Part shown: in pieces, positions 42,373 to 51,397 of the stretch
Layout of the letters: every line of letters starts with the position of its first letter
Numbering within the stretch: position 1 is the first letter of the stretch
NCBI GenBank assembly: GCA_022601195.1
Contig: JAHZIX010000032.1
Coordinates: 1-64,000, forward strand
DNA: 64,000 nucleotides
Source of the DNA: Deltaproteobacteria bacterium
GTDB lineage: Bacteria; Acidobacteriota; Thermoanaerobaculia; Multivoradales; JAHZIX01
Direction: 5' to 3'
The notes under the pieces: model-generated
Database searches by the model: none
What the model saw: only the letters and a program-made list of their open reading frames with translations
What the model was told of the DNA's origin: nothing
Program-made: the position numbers and the translations under genes

Positions 42373-43779
42373 GTGAGTCTGGCCAAACGACCCTGTCCTT
42401 TTCCACCTCCTGGAGTCGCCGCTTTGGGACACCCAGGAATCTCTAGCCAAATCCTCACAATGGGACCTCGAGACTCGTTGACCGGCTATCCCGAGCGCCC
42501 CATGCTTCTCGACCTGCTGGCTCGGCCCAACCTTCGCCACCAGCAGCGAAGAGGACTGCGCACGGCTCTTTTGGTCCTGGACCTGAGCCGATTCCGAGGG
42601 GTCAATGACGCTCTCGGTCATGAGCTTGGCGACCGCCTCCTGGTCTCCCTCACCGAGAGAGTCGAAGCACAACTTCCCACTGATTCCACCCTTGCCCGCC
42701 TGGGAGGCGGCTGCCTGGCGGTACTGTTAGAGGGGCTTCTGGATTCAAACCGAGCCAGTCGGGTGGCCAACCGTATCCACACCGAGCTGACCAAGCCTTT
42801 TCACCTCGCCGGCAACGAGATCTTCGTCAACATCAGTATGGGACTGGCTCTCAACCAGGGGTCGGAGGATAGACCGGAGAACCTCCTCCGCGACGCCGAG
42901 ACCGCTCTCTACCATGCCAAAAACTCCGGCAGCCATCTGGAGATCTTCCGGCCCAGTCTTCGGTTCGAGGCGGTGGCGCGGTTCCAGCTGGAAAACGAGT
43001 TGCGGCAGGCTCTCGAAAGGCGACAGTTTCGCCTCGCTTTCCAGCCTATCTTCTCCCTACCGCAGCGCCGCCTCGTCGGTTTCGAGGCACTTCTGCGTTG
43101 GCAGCATCCTCGGCGAGGCACCCTGTGCCCTCGAGAATTCCTTCCCATCGCCATCGAAATGGGGCTGATCTCCCCCATCGACCAATGGGTGCTGACGGAA
43201 GCCTGTCGACAACTGGCCTCTTGGCGACAACAATCGAGCCACGGGGATCAGATCTGGGTCTCGACCAATTTGACAGCTCCGGAGATTCTCGACTCGACCC
43301 TTCCGGTCCGGGTGGAGCAAGCCCTCGGTCGCCAAGGTCTGGAAGCCCGGGACCTCAAACTGGAGCTCACCGAGTGGGCGCGGCTGGAGCCATCACCACA
43401 GGTCAAAGGAGCCATCCGTCGCCTGCGGGAGAGGGGAATCGGCATCTTGGTAGATGACTTCGGCACCGGCTACTCCTGCCTCAGCTACTTGCACTATATT
43501 CCCGGCGAAGCATTGAAAATCGACCGCTCCTTCATTGCTGGCCTCGGCGTTTCGAAGATCCAAACCCAAGTGGTGGCTAGCATCGTCCGGTTGGCCCAGG
43601 AGCTCGACATGGTGGTCGTTGCCGAGGGGGTCGAAACCGTGGACCAACTTCAGCAACTGGAGGCCCTCGGTTGTCACCGAGCCCAAGGATTTCTGCTGGG
43701 CGTCCCCCTGTCCAGCGAAGCGGTATCGGATTTCCTCCGGGGACAGACCGTAACGCCCCCCATGCAAACGAGGACCTGA
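42373..43779 (+). CDS. c-di-GMP phosphodiesterase (EAL) with degenerate GGDEF domain
   Basis: This encodes 468 residues from a GTG at 42373, with GAGGAG eight bases upstream. The GGDEF domain (about 30-195) has DSLTGYPERPMLLD and FRGVNDALGHELGD, but the active motif is GGGCL, so it should not make c-di-GMP. The EAL domain (about 215-460) is intact: GFEALLRW, LELTEW, LVDDFGTGYSCLSYL, LKIDRSF and VVAEGVET supply the metal and catalytic residues. I infer c-di-GMP hydrolysis, possibly tuned by GTP binding to the GGDEF remnant. It has no membrane segment and is the first gene after the sigma-54 promoter. Confidence 0.92.
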   Translation: MSLAKRPCPFPPPGVAALGHPGISSQILTMGPRDSLTGYPERPMLLDLLARPNLRHQQRRGLRTALLVLDLSRFRGVNDALGHELGDRLLVSLTERVEAQLPTDSTLARLGGGCLAVLLEGLLDSNRASRVANRIHTELTKPFHLAGNEIFVNISMGLALNQGSEDRPENLLRDAETALYHAKNSGSHLEIFRPSLRFEAVARFQLENELRQALERRQFRLAFQPIFSLPQRRLVGFEALLRWQHPRRGTLCPREFLPIAIEMGLISPIDQWVLTEACRQLASWRQQSSHGDQIWVSTNLTAPEILDSTLPVRVEQALGRQGLEARDLKLELTEWARLEPSPQVKGAIRRLRERGIGILVDDFGTGYSCLSYLHYIPGEALKIDRSFIAGLGVSKIQTQVVASIVRLAQELDMVVVAEGVETVDQLQQLEALGCHRAQGFLLGVPLSSEAVSDFLRGQTVTPPMQTRT

Positions 43780-43895
43780 CCCATTCCCATCTCCCCTGGC
43801 TGCTAGACTCTCTCGTCTGGCATCAATCACTCCCTTCCAAATCTGCTCGCAACGTGCCCAGCGGGCAGGACGTGGAGGGGAGCAAGGAGGGGAGC

Positions 43896-46112
43896 GTGCC
43901 AAGAAAAGCGCGAAAAACGCTCGCTGACGATGGATCCTGGAAGGCCGCCGAGAGCAGATGGGGGGCCGCCACCATCGTGACGGTCAATAGTCTGCTCTAC
44001 TTTGCCGGCGCCGCCATTGGCTGCTGGCTTGCCGACGATCCCACCAACGTTGCCTCTCTCTGGCCAGCCAACGCAATCCTGCTGGTCGCCCTGCTTCGTA
44101 CTCGCCCTCCCTTGTGGCCTCCCATCGTCGCTGGCTGCTTGGTCGCCAACGCCATGGCCACCACCTTGGTGTCCGGAGCTGCTCTAGGCGAGGCTGCGCT
44201 CTTGGCCCTACCGAGCTTGTTCACTGCCTCCTCCGGGATCTATCTCCTGCGGCGCTTCCTACCCGAGCTGATCGACCTTTCCACCGCCTCCCAGACTCTG
44301 CGATTCGGACTGCTGGCAGCGGTCATCGCTCCTTTGGCGGGAGCCACCGTCGCCACCATTCTCGGGAGCTGGATCTTTCAACCCAACTCCCATTGGACGT
44401 TCTTCTATACCTGGTGGGGGGCTGACGCCCTCGGGATCCTGATCCTCTCGCCGGTGATTCTCACCTACCGTCGAAGGCGTTTGGCGCGCCTCAAGGGGCT
44501 CGGGCGCCTTGTCGAGGCAGGGGCCCTCATCGTGGCTATCGCGGCTGCTTCGACGCTGATCTTCGGCCAATCCGCCCGTCCCGTCGCTTTCTTGATGATC
44601 CCGTTGATGCTCTGGGCCGCTCTGCGGTTCGGAGTCTTCGGATGCTCCGTGGCCGGTCTGCTGGTCTCCTCCTTAGCCGTGTGGTTTACCTCCCAGGGGA
44701 GTGGTCCCTTCGCTTCCATGGCCGCCACGTCGATCGATCAGCGCATTCTACTGATGCAAGTCTTCTTGGTGGTTTCCATCGTTCTGCCATTGCTGCTGGC
44801 GGTGGTGGTGAGTGAACGAGATCAGGCGGAAAGGGCTCTGCGGGCCAGTGAGGAGCGCTATCGGGCCTTCGTCGCCAACAGCTTGGAGGCGATCTGGCGT
44901 CTGGAGCTCACCGAGCCTCTGCCGCTGCATCTGACAAAACAAGAGCAGATCGATTGGCTCAATCGCCACGCCTACACAGCGGAGTGTAACGACGCCTTTC
45001 TAGAGCTCTATGGTTTTGAATCCTTGGAGGAATTTCACCACCTCACTCTGGAGGAATTTCTGGTACACGGAGATCCTCAGAATCGCCAAGCTCTCGCCGC
45101 GGCCGTGGAATCGGGATATTCCGGACACAGTGCCGAATCCTTCGTGCGTCGAGAAAATGGGCAGCTACACACTCTCTTGAGCTCCTTTACCGGCGTCATC
45201 GAGAACGGTCATCTCATCCGGGTTTGGGGTAGCTCCCGAGACATCACCGAGATCAAGAGAATCGAAGCGGAAACCGAACGCCAGCGGCGAGAGCTCCAGG
45301 AAGCAGAGAAGATGATCGCCCTGGGCACCCTGGTTTCCAGCGTCGCCCACGAAATCAACAACCCAACCCACTTCATCACCCTCAACACACCGCTGTTGAG
45401 AAACGCCTGGCGCGACGCTCTCGAGGTGCTCGACGAGCAGTACCGCCGGGACCCAGATTTCCAGCTCGCCAACCTTCCCTATGCGGAGATACGCGACGAG
45501 GTCGGGACGATCATCGAGGAAATTTCCGAGGGGGCGAGCCGCATCAAGGAAATCGTTGCCGAGCTCCGCCAACGCACCCGAGAGCACGACACTCCCGCCC
45601 TTAGCCGCCTCGATGTCAATAGCGTCGTGGCCTCCGCGGTGCGCCTCCTGGAGGCTCCTATCCAGCAAGCCACCAGCGACTTCACGGTGGACTATGGAGG
45701 CCACTTACCGCCGGTTGCAGGCCACGGGAGGCGTTTGGAGCAGGTGATCATCAATCTGATCCTCAATGCCTGCCAAGCGCTGACGGAGACCCATCAGGCG
45801 GTACAGGTCACGACCCGTCACGACTTCGCAGCTCGCCGCGTGGTGATCTCGATACGAGATCAAGGCCAAGGCATCTCCCCGGAAAGTCTCGCCCAGATTC
45901 GCACTCCCTTCTTCTCCACCAAGAAACACCAAGGAGGCACTGGCCTGGGCCTCGCCATCGCCTCACGGATCGTCAAAGAGCACCGCGGTGAGCTGGAATT
46001 CGAATCCACTGTGGGTCGAGGCACCACAGCTTTGGTGCTCCTGCCACTGCTGTCGGCACCGACGGGGGAAATCTCGACGTTTCTGGAGACTGAATCAACT
46101 GAAGACCCGTGA
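43896..46112 (+). CDS. MASE1-type membrane sensor histidine kinase with PAS domain
   Basis: This encodes 738 residues from a GTG at 43896, with AAGGAGG immediately upstream; the open frame extends further left without protein character. An N-terminal MASE1 sensor of about eight membrane helices (30-315) starts WLADDPTNVASLWPANAILLVALL. A PAS domain follows (about 325-460, EERYRAFVANSLEAIWRLEL), then a coiled coil, an H-box VSSVAHEINNPTHFITLN with the phospho-acceptor His, and an ATPase domain with NLILNACQAL, DQGQGISPE and GTGLGLAIAS. The HEINNPTHF form of the H-box is typical of NtrB-like HisKA kinases. Its partner is the sigma-54 activator 39 bases downstream. Confidence 0.92.
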   Translation: MPRKARKTLADDGSWKAAESRWGAATIVTVNSLLYFAGAAIGCWLADDPTNVASLWPANAILLVALLRTRPPLWPPIVAGCLVANAMATTLVSGAALGEAALLALPSLFTASSGIYLLRRFLPELIDLSTASQTLRFGLLAAVIAPLAGATVATILGSWIFQPNSHWTFFYTWWGADALGILILSPVILTYRRRRLARLKGLGRLVEAGALIVAIAAASTLIFGQSARPVAFLMIPLMLWAALRFGVFGCSVAGLLVSSLAVWFTSQGSGPFASMAATSIDQRILLMQVFLVVSIVLPLLLAVVVSERDQAERALRASEERYRAFVANSLEAIWRLELTEPLPLHLTKQEQIDWLNRHAYTAECNDAFLELYGFESLEEFHHLTLEEFLVHGDPQNRQALAAAVESGYSGHSAESFVRRENGQLHTLLSSFTGVIENGHLIRVWGSSRDITEIKRIEAETERQRRELQEAEKMIALGTLVSSVAHEINNPTHFITLNTPLLRNAWRDALEVLDEQYRRDPDFQLANLPYAEIRDEVGTIIEEISEGASRIKEIVAELRQRTREHDTPALSRLDVNSVVASAVRLLEAPIQQATSDFTVDYGGHLPPVAGHGRRLEQVIINLILNACQALTETHQAVQVTTRHDFAARRVVISIRDQGQGISPESLAQIRTPFFSTKKHQGGTGLGLAIASRIVKEHRGELEFESTVGRGTTALVLLPLLSAPTGEISTFLETESTEDP

Positions 46113-46168
46113 ACCAGAAACCTACGAGCCAGAAAACATGAGCCAGAAAACATGAGCCAAGAACCCGT
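46111..46168. repeat. Degenerate GAGCCAGAAAACAT tandem array spanning the activator start
   Basis: Four units of 14-15 bases: GAACCAGAAACCTAC, GAGCCAGAAAACAT twice, GAGCCAAGAACCCGT. The ATG of the next gene (46152) lies inside the array, and an earlier ATG (46138) opens a five-codon frame whose stop overlaps it. Confidence 0.8.
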
Positions 46169-47735
46169 GAGCCAGCCACCCACTCCAAGTCGGTCGATTC
46201 TTGCCATCGATGACGAGGTGACCGCCCTCAAAGGAATCCGCCGCACCTTGAGGGCCCATGGTCATAAACAGGTGCTGACCTGTGCCGATGGCCGCCAGGC
46301 TCTCGACCTGATGGCGAAGAACCCCATTGCCTTGGTGCTCCTCGACCTCGTCATGCCCCATATCAACGGAGAACAAATTCTCGAGGAGGCGGGGGAGAAG
46401 TTCCCCGAAGTTCCCGTGGTGGTGATCACGGCGCAACACGACGTGCGCACCGCCGTTGCTTGCATGAAATTGGGCGCCGCCGACTATCTCCTCAAACCGG
46501 TGGCAGCGGAGGAGCTCATCTCCACCGTCGACCAGGTCTTGGAACAGAGTGCCCTACGCTACGAGGCCAGACGGTTGCGGGAGGACTTCTTTGGAGAGAC
46601 CTTGAGGGAACCCAAGGCCTTTGCGCAGATCATTACCGAGGATCCTGGAATGTTACGGGTCTTCGCCTACTTGGAAGCCATTTCCCGGGGCACCCAGCCG
46701 GTACTGATTTCCGGTGAAACGGGCACCGGTAAGGAGTTGTTGGCCCAAGCCCTGCACCAGGTCAGCTTGTGTGAGGGCCCCTTCATGGGTGTCAACGTCG
46801 CTGGCCTGGACGACGCCATGTTCTCCGACACCTTGTTCGGACACCGTGCCGGTGCCTTTACCGGTGCCGCCGGGAACCGCAAAGGGATGATCGAAAAAGC
46901 CGAAGGGGGAACCCTTTTCCTAGATGAGATCGGCGATCTATCCGAGGCTTCCCAGGTCAAACTCTTGCGCTTGATCCAAGAGCGAGAGTTCTATCCCCTC
47001 GGCTCGGACTCACCGCGGCCCTTGCGAGCCCGGGTGGTTGCGGCAACTCACCGCGCTGCCTCCGCTCTGCGGCAAGACCTGTATTTCCGCCTCCGTTCCT
47101 ACCGGGTGCGACTGCCACCGTTGCGCCAACGCCTCGGCGACCTACCAGCCCTGGTGGAAAGGTTCGCCAAAGCCGCTGCGGAAGATCTCGGTCGGCCGGA
47201 GCCGGAAGTGCCCCCCGAGCTATTCGTCCATCTTTCCCGGTACCATTTCCCGGGCAATGTGCGGGAGCTCCAAGCCATGGTCTTCGATGCTGTGGCCCGG
47301 CAACAGACCGGACAACTACCTCTCCAGCCCTTCCTTGAGTCCATGGCGGAACAGCCCCCGCCGAAGGACTTTGCCAGTGCAGGAAACGGTGAAGAAAACA
47401 TCGACTTCCCCTTCCCGCTACCATCCATGAAACAGATCACCCAATCCGCCATCCAAGAGGCCCTGAGAAGAGCTCAGGGCAGCTCCTCCACCGCCGCCGA
47501 AATGCTCGCCTTGAGCGAAATCGACGACTCCAAGGCTACTGTTTCGATCCCCGGCCCCACCGATCGCATCATTCAACGACATCAATGGAAAGTTCTGGAA
47601 CGGCAGAATATTCTTCGAGCCCTTGGGCAAGCCGACTGGCGAATCGCGGGCAAAGACGGCGCCGCCGAGCTGCTCGGTATGCGGCCTTCGACTCTGGAGT
47701 CTCGCATCAAAGCTCTAGAGATCCGCAAGGGATGA
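46152..47735 (+). CDS. NtrC-family sigma-54-dependent response regulator
   Basis: This encodes 527 residues. The receiver has Asp65 (LVLLDLVMP), AIDDE and Lys in LLKPVA. The AAA+ domain (about 155-385) has Walker A SGETGTGKE (188-195), GAFTGA (234-239), Walker B LFLDEI and FPGNVRELQAM. The C-terminus is longer than usual: a Fis-like segment (MKQITQSAIQEALRRAQGSSSTAAEMLAL) is followed by about 45 residues and then a second, FhlA/NorR-type helix-turn-helix (NILRALGQADW, GAAELLGMRPSTLESRIKAL). It should activate sigma-54 promoters, including the one at 42051 that precedes its own operon. The exact start within the repeat array is uncertain. Confidence 0.92.
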   Translation: MSQEPVSQPPTPSRSILAIDDEVTALKGIRRTLRAHGHKQVLTCADGRQALDLMAKNPIALVLLDLVMPHINGEQILEEAGEKFPEVPVVVITAQHDVRTAVACMKLGAADYLLKPVAAEELISTVDQVLEQSALRYEARRLREDFFGETLREPKAFAQIITEDPGMLRVFAYLEAISRGTQPVLISGETGTGKELLAQALHQVSLCEGPFMGVNVAGLDDAMFSDTLFGHRAGAFTGAAGNRKGMIEKAEGGTLFLDEIGDLSEASQVKLLRLIQEREFYPLGSDSPRPLRARVVAATHRAASALRQDLYFRLRSYRVRLPPLRQRLGDLPALVERFAKAAAEDLGRPEPEVPPELFVHLSRYHFPGNVRELQAMVFDAVARQQTGQLPLQPFLESMAEQPPPKDFASAGNGEENIDFPFPLPSMKQITQSAIQEALRRAQGSSSTAAEMLALSEIDDSKATVSIPGPTDRIIQRHQWKVLERQNILRALGQADWRIAGKDGAAELLGMRPSTLESRIKALEIRKG

Positions 47736-47817
47736 GCCAGCCCGGTTCTCCCGCGGACCTACACCGAGCTTTCCAGCTATCGATTCCCCTTCGTCACAGT
47801 CTGATCCCAGCCTGACC

Positions 47818-48693
47818 TCAGCCGGCTTCCAAGGCTCCCAAGGACTCGCCACCGAGAGCCGGAGCGATCTCCTGCCAAGTCAGTCCTTCCTGCTGAAAAA
47901 CCTGGCGCATTCGTTTCAGGCTGCGAGTTCGCCGGGAATACAAGGATCGCTGATCCAATTGGTGGGTTCGGGAGATGGAGGCGAGACTACGTCGTTCTTC
48001 GAAATGAAGCCGCAGGATTTCCAGATCCTGGGCCTCCAGGCAGGACAGAGCTGAACGCAGGGTCTCCGAGATCCGCTCCTGAGCGACCTCTCGCTCCCGA
48101 GCCAGAAGTCGCTCTCCAAAGGGGAGCTGCTGCCCCATGTGTTCCAGATCGAGCTCCACGAAGGTTCTGGCAGGCTTAGACGGCAATTGGCTCGCCACGT
48201 CCTCCAGCTCCTCCGCAGTCACTTTGCAGTCGTGATTCGAGCGCAGGATTTCGATAGCTTCTCTCACTTGCCATCCATCTCGCTGGCAGAGACGCTCGAG
48301 ATCGATGGCCGTAGCGCCGAGGCGTCGAGCCAGAGAGGAGGGGCGCCACTTTCCCCACAAGTGGTTGCAATAATCTTTCGCTAGGTTGCGGATCACTGTT
48401 CCTAGGTAGAAGCGAATCCTCTCCGGTTGTTTGCAGGCTCGGAGGAGGTTGAAATTCCGGCTCATCAAACGTTCGACCACCCAGCCGGCAAAGTCCGCCA
48501 CATCCGCCTCTCGAATGCCCTTCCCCCGAGCGATCTTCGCAGCCGTCCGGAGAATCCAATCTGCGTGCTGCTCCAGGAGCTGGCGTGGATGGGATGCCCT
48601 GGGAGGTGATTCTTCCAAAGAGGGCCCGTAGGCTATCGGCAGGGATTCGCATCGTTGGGCCTCAACCGGTACTCTTCCACCATTCATTTTCAT
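47818..48693 (-). CDS. Sigma-70-family RNA polymerase sigma factor (divergent)
   Basis: This encodes 291 residues from the ATG at 48693 (MKMNGGR), with GGAG six bases upstream. Region 2-like sequence includes LLEQHADWILRTAAKIARGKG, VADFAGWVVERLMSRNF and RIRFYLGTVIRNLAKDYCN; region 4-like sequence includes ALSCLEAQDLEILRLHFEERRSLASISRTHQLDQRSLYSRR. The segment between them is long (about 110 residues) and the N-terminus is extended, so it is not a standard ECF. It is divergent from the CadC-like gene at 48857 and lies upstream of the lanthipeptide-like locus; a regulatory link is only suggested. Confidence 0.8.
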   Translation of the reverse strand: MKMNGGRVPVEAQRCESLPIAYGPSLEESPPRASHPRQLLEQHADWILRTAAKIARGKGIREADVADFAGWVVERLMSRNFNLLRACKQPERIRFYLGTVIRNLAKDYCNHLWGKWRPSSLARRLGATAIDLERLCQRDGWQVREAIEILRSNHDCKVTAEELEDVASQLPSKPARTFVELDLEHMGQQLPFGERLLAREREVAQERISETLRSALSCLEAQDLEILRLHFEERRSLASISRTHQLDQRSLYSRRTRSLKRMRQVFQQEGLTWQEIAPALGGESLGALEAG

Positions 48694-48856
48694 TTTCTTC
48701 TCCAATCGTCCGTGACATCGGGCTGCTTCGAGTTTTGGGTGCCGGCCCAACCTGCCGTCTCAGAAGATTGGAGTCATGAAGACTGCCTCTAGAAAGCATG
48801 AGGAAATCTTGAGATCGCGATATCCTGCGTTTTAAAAAGAGCAGGGAGGATTGTCT

Positions 48857-51067
48857 TTGGAGACCGAGCGAGGGTCCATCATCGTCGGGGAATGGCTTGT
48901 CGAGCCGCAGCTGAATCGGCTTCGGCGGGGAGAAGAAGAGGTGCGCATCGAGCCCCGATCCATGGAGGTCCTAGGGATCCTGGTGCGCCACCCCAAAGAG
49001 GTCCTCTCCAAGGCACAGATTCTCGAAGCGGTATGGGGAGACCAGGTCGTCTCCGAAGAATCCCTCACCCACGCAGTGTGGGAGCTGCGCAAAGCCCTCG
49101 GCGATGACGCCCGTAGCCCGCGGTATATCCAGACCATCCCGAAACGCGGCTACCGGTTGATTGCGGCGGTCAGCCCAGTCGAGCCCGAAGCTCGACCCAA
49201 TTCTGAGCCGGAAGCTACGGTTCTAGATTTCCCGGAAGAGCCCCCCCGGCCAGAAGCTCCTCATCGTTCCTGGAGGTCCAAGGTCGGATGGCGAACCGGT
49301 GGCTGGCTGAGCGTTGGGGTATCCCTGATCCTGGCGCTCTTCCTGAGTTTCGAAAACCTCTGGGACCAACCGAGTCGCCAAGTGATGATCCGCGTCGTTC
49401 CTTCCTCCTGTTCGAACCTCTGTAATGATGCGGAAGAGCTCGCGGCCTCCATCGAAGACGAGCTGGCACAGCGGCTCAGGGGGCTGAGTGGATTCCCTCT
49501 TCTTTCCCGCAGCACATCTGAGGACTATCTAGGTGCATCGGTGAAGCGCATCGCGTCCCGGAAGGTGGCCGACTATTTGGTAGATGTGCGGGTAGTGGAG
49601 ACCGGCAATGCGGAATCTCCCTTGCGGGTGGACCTAGAGCTGGTGCTAGCAGCAGAGGACCGAGTTCTTTGGCGACGGAGCCCACCAGTGAACGGGGTCG
49701 AAATCCTGACTCCCGTGTTCTCTAAGCTGGCTCTCGACATCGCCAAGGTCCTGCTCCCCCTAGAACCGGATGCCGAACTCGACCTTCAAGTCTTCGAGGA
49801 TTATCTGGCTATCCTCAGCTTGGAAAGTTCTTCGGTTCAAGCCACTGACGGGTCCCCCAGTGGAACGATGACACCGGCGGTTCATGCTTATGAGAAGGGC
49901 TTGAAAAATGCCCGCCTGGAGAGCTTTGAAACGGATCGCCTTCAGAAGGCCTTGGAGCTCTTCGAATACGCGGTCAAACAGGACCCACAATTCCATCAGG
50001 CTTGGATTCGTATCGCCAAGATCCGAGCGAAACTATGCTTCAACGGATTTTCCGACCGGGAGGTCCTGAAATCTGCCTATGCAGCTATCGATCAAGCCGC
50101 CCGTCACGGTGCTCCAGAGCAGGAAATTCAGATCGCCAAAGCCTACTACCTCTACTATGGGGAACGGGACTATAGCGGGGCCCTGAAAGTCTTGCGGGAA
50201 GTGCACGAAAAACGACCTGCGGACACCGAGGTGCTCGGGCTGCTTGCCTATCTCCATCGCCGGTTCGGCAACCTGAAAGAAGCCAGCGACCTACTTCGTG
50301 AGGTCCTTGTCTTTGAACCCCAGAACGCCAACGTTTGGTCCGTCCTAGGAGAGACTCTCCATGCTCAGCGGCGCTTTCAAGAAGCTGCTGAGTCTTACCA
50401 AGAAGCCCTCGACATAGACCCTAGAAACGTCATCTCCCGGGGTGAAGCGGCTCTCAACCACTTCGCCATGACCGGTTCGGCACCGGCAGCTCAAGATATT
50501 CTCGCCAGCCATCCTCACCGCCAAGTAGACGGTCTGCTGCTCTATTCGATGCCGCTGCTGCTCTATGAGAGTCGCTACCAAAGTGCCAAGCTTCTCTACT
50601 CGGAAAGTGTCAACACCTCCGATCCGCTAGTCCGCTTTCAGGCGTCTTGGGCCCTCATCATCGCCTTCCGGGAGCTGGGATTGGAGGCCGATGCCAGACG
50701 CCAGGCAGAGGAACTCTGCCTGTTTATGGAAGAGAAGGTCAGACGAAACCCAGGATCCAAGTTCTTCGGTGGCTACCTCGCCCTCACCTACGCCTTCCTC
50801 GGTAGAAAAGACGAAGCTCGCCGTGAAATCGACCAGGCCCTCGCCTTGGCTCAGGGAGATGAATTCTCTGGCCCGAGAATCCGAGAACTGGAGGCCAAAG
50901 TCCTCGCCCTGATCGGTGACGAAAGCCGCAGCTTCCAGATCTTGGAGGAGCTGCTCGAGATGCAATACCAGCACTGCTTGACCAGGAACCAACTGCGGCG
51001 TGACCCTTTCTGGAACCCCTGGAGAGAAGCGTTTCCCCCAGGCCTGAAGGAAACTGCTAACGGTTGA
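48857..51067 (+). CDS. CadC-like winged-helix membrane protein with TPRs
   Basis: This encodes about 736 residues. Two in-frame TTG codons occur at 48851 and 48857; I prefer 48857 because AGGGAGGA then lies six bases upstream rather than touching the start. The N-terminal OmpR/CadC winged helix (5-100) has VRIEPRSMEVLGILVRHP, VLSKAQILEAVWGD, SLTHAVWELRKALGDD and YIQTIPKRGYRLIA. A single membrane helix (WLSVGVSLILALFLSF, about 150-166) leads to a periplasmic half with TPRs (ADTEVLGLLAYLHRRFGNLKEA, VLGETLHAQRRFQEAAESY). CadC-type proteins bind DNA from the membrane in response to outside signals. It is immediately upstream of the lanthipeptide-like genes on the same strand. Confidence 0.86.
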   Translation: METERGSIIVGEWLVEPQLNRLRRGEEEVRIEPRSMEVLGILVRHPKEVLSKAQILEAVWGDQVVSEESLTHAVWELRKALGDDARSPRYIQTIPKRGYRLIAAVSPVEPEARPNSEPEATVLDFPEEPPRPEAPHRSWRSKVGWRTGGWLSVGVSLILALFLSFENLWDQPSRQVMIRVVPSSCSNLCNDAEELAASIEDELAQRLRGLSGFPLLSRSTSEDYLGASVKRIASRKVADYLVDVRVVETGNAESPLRVDLELVLAAEDRVLWRRSPPVNGVEILTPVFSKLALDIAKVLLPLEPDAELDLQVFEDYLAILSLESSSVQATDGSPSGTMTPAVHAYEKGLKNARLESFETDRLQKALELFEYAVKQDPQFHQAWIRIAKIRAKLCFNGFSDREVLKSAYAAIDQAARHGAPEQEIQIAKAYYLYYGERDYSGALKVLREVHEKRPADTEVLGLLAYLHRRFGNLKEASDLLREVLVFEPQNANVWSVLGETLHAQRRFQEAAESYQEALDIDPRNVISRGEAALNHFAMTGSAPAAQDILASHPHRQVDGLLLYSMPLLLYESRYQSAKLLYSESVNTSDPLVRFQASWALIIAFRELGLEADARRQAEELCLFMEEKVRRNPGSKFFGGYLALTYAFLGRKDEARREIDQALALAQGDEFSGPRIRELEAKVLALIGDESRSFQILEELLEMQYQHCLTRNQLRRDPFWNPWREAFPPGLKETANG

Positions 51068-51153
51068 GGAAATCGGTAAATCTGATCGATGCGTCCCCCT
51101 AGGCAGGCAGTCGCAACCCTTCCCACAAATCAGTTCTAAAAAGGAAAAGTGCC

Positions 51154-51375
51154 ATGACGAAGTTCCGGCTCAAGAGACTCACTATCAATCTCGACCATCG
51201 GGCATCCTCCCGAGAGGAAAACGGGGATCAGGTACCCACCTGTCCCTTGTCATCCAATTGCATCACGCCCACTCCGAGAATGAATCGGGAAGAAAGGGAC
51301 GAAGCGGTCGCGGTTCTCGAGGAAGCCTTGGGAAACCTCAGACACCAGGAAGAGTTAGAGGATAGGGTCCGGTAG
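51154..51375 (+). CDS. Short Cys-containing peptide, candidate lanthipeptide precursor
   Basis: This encodes 73 residues from the ATG at 51154, with AGGAAAAG upstream. The N-terminal part (KFRLKRLTINLDHRA) resembles leader segments of lanthipeptide precursors. The middle holds TCPLSSNCITPTPR, two Cys close to Ser/Thr, the raw material for thioether rings. The last 30 residues are acidic and helical (NREERDEAVAVLEEALGN) without Cys, which is odd for a core; they could be a follower or recognition helix. It sits 23 bases before a HopA1-like gene and near a kinase-LanC gene. The precursor role is inference from context and composition. Confidence 0.6.
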   Translation: MTKFRLKRLTINLDHRASSREENGDQVPTCPLSSNCITPTPRMNREERDEAVAVLEEALGNLRHQEELEDRVR

Positions 51376-51397
51376 TTTTCAGCCTCAGAAGAATGAT

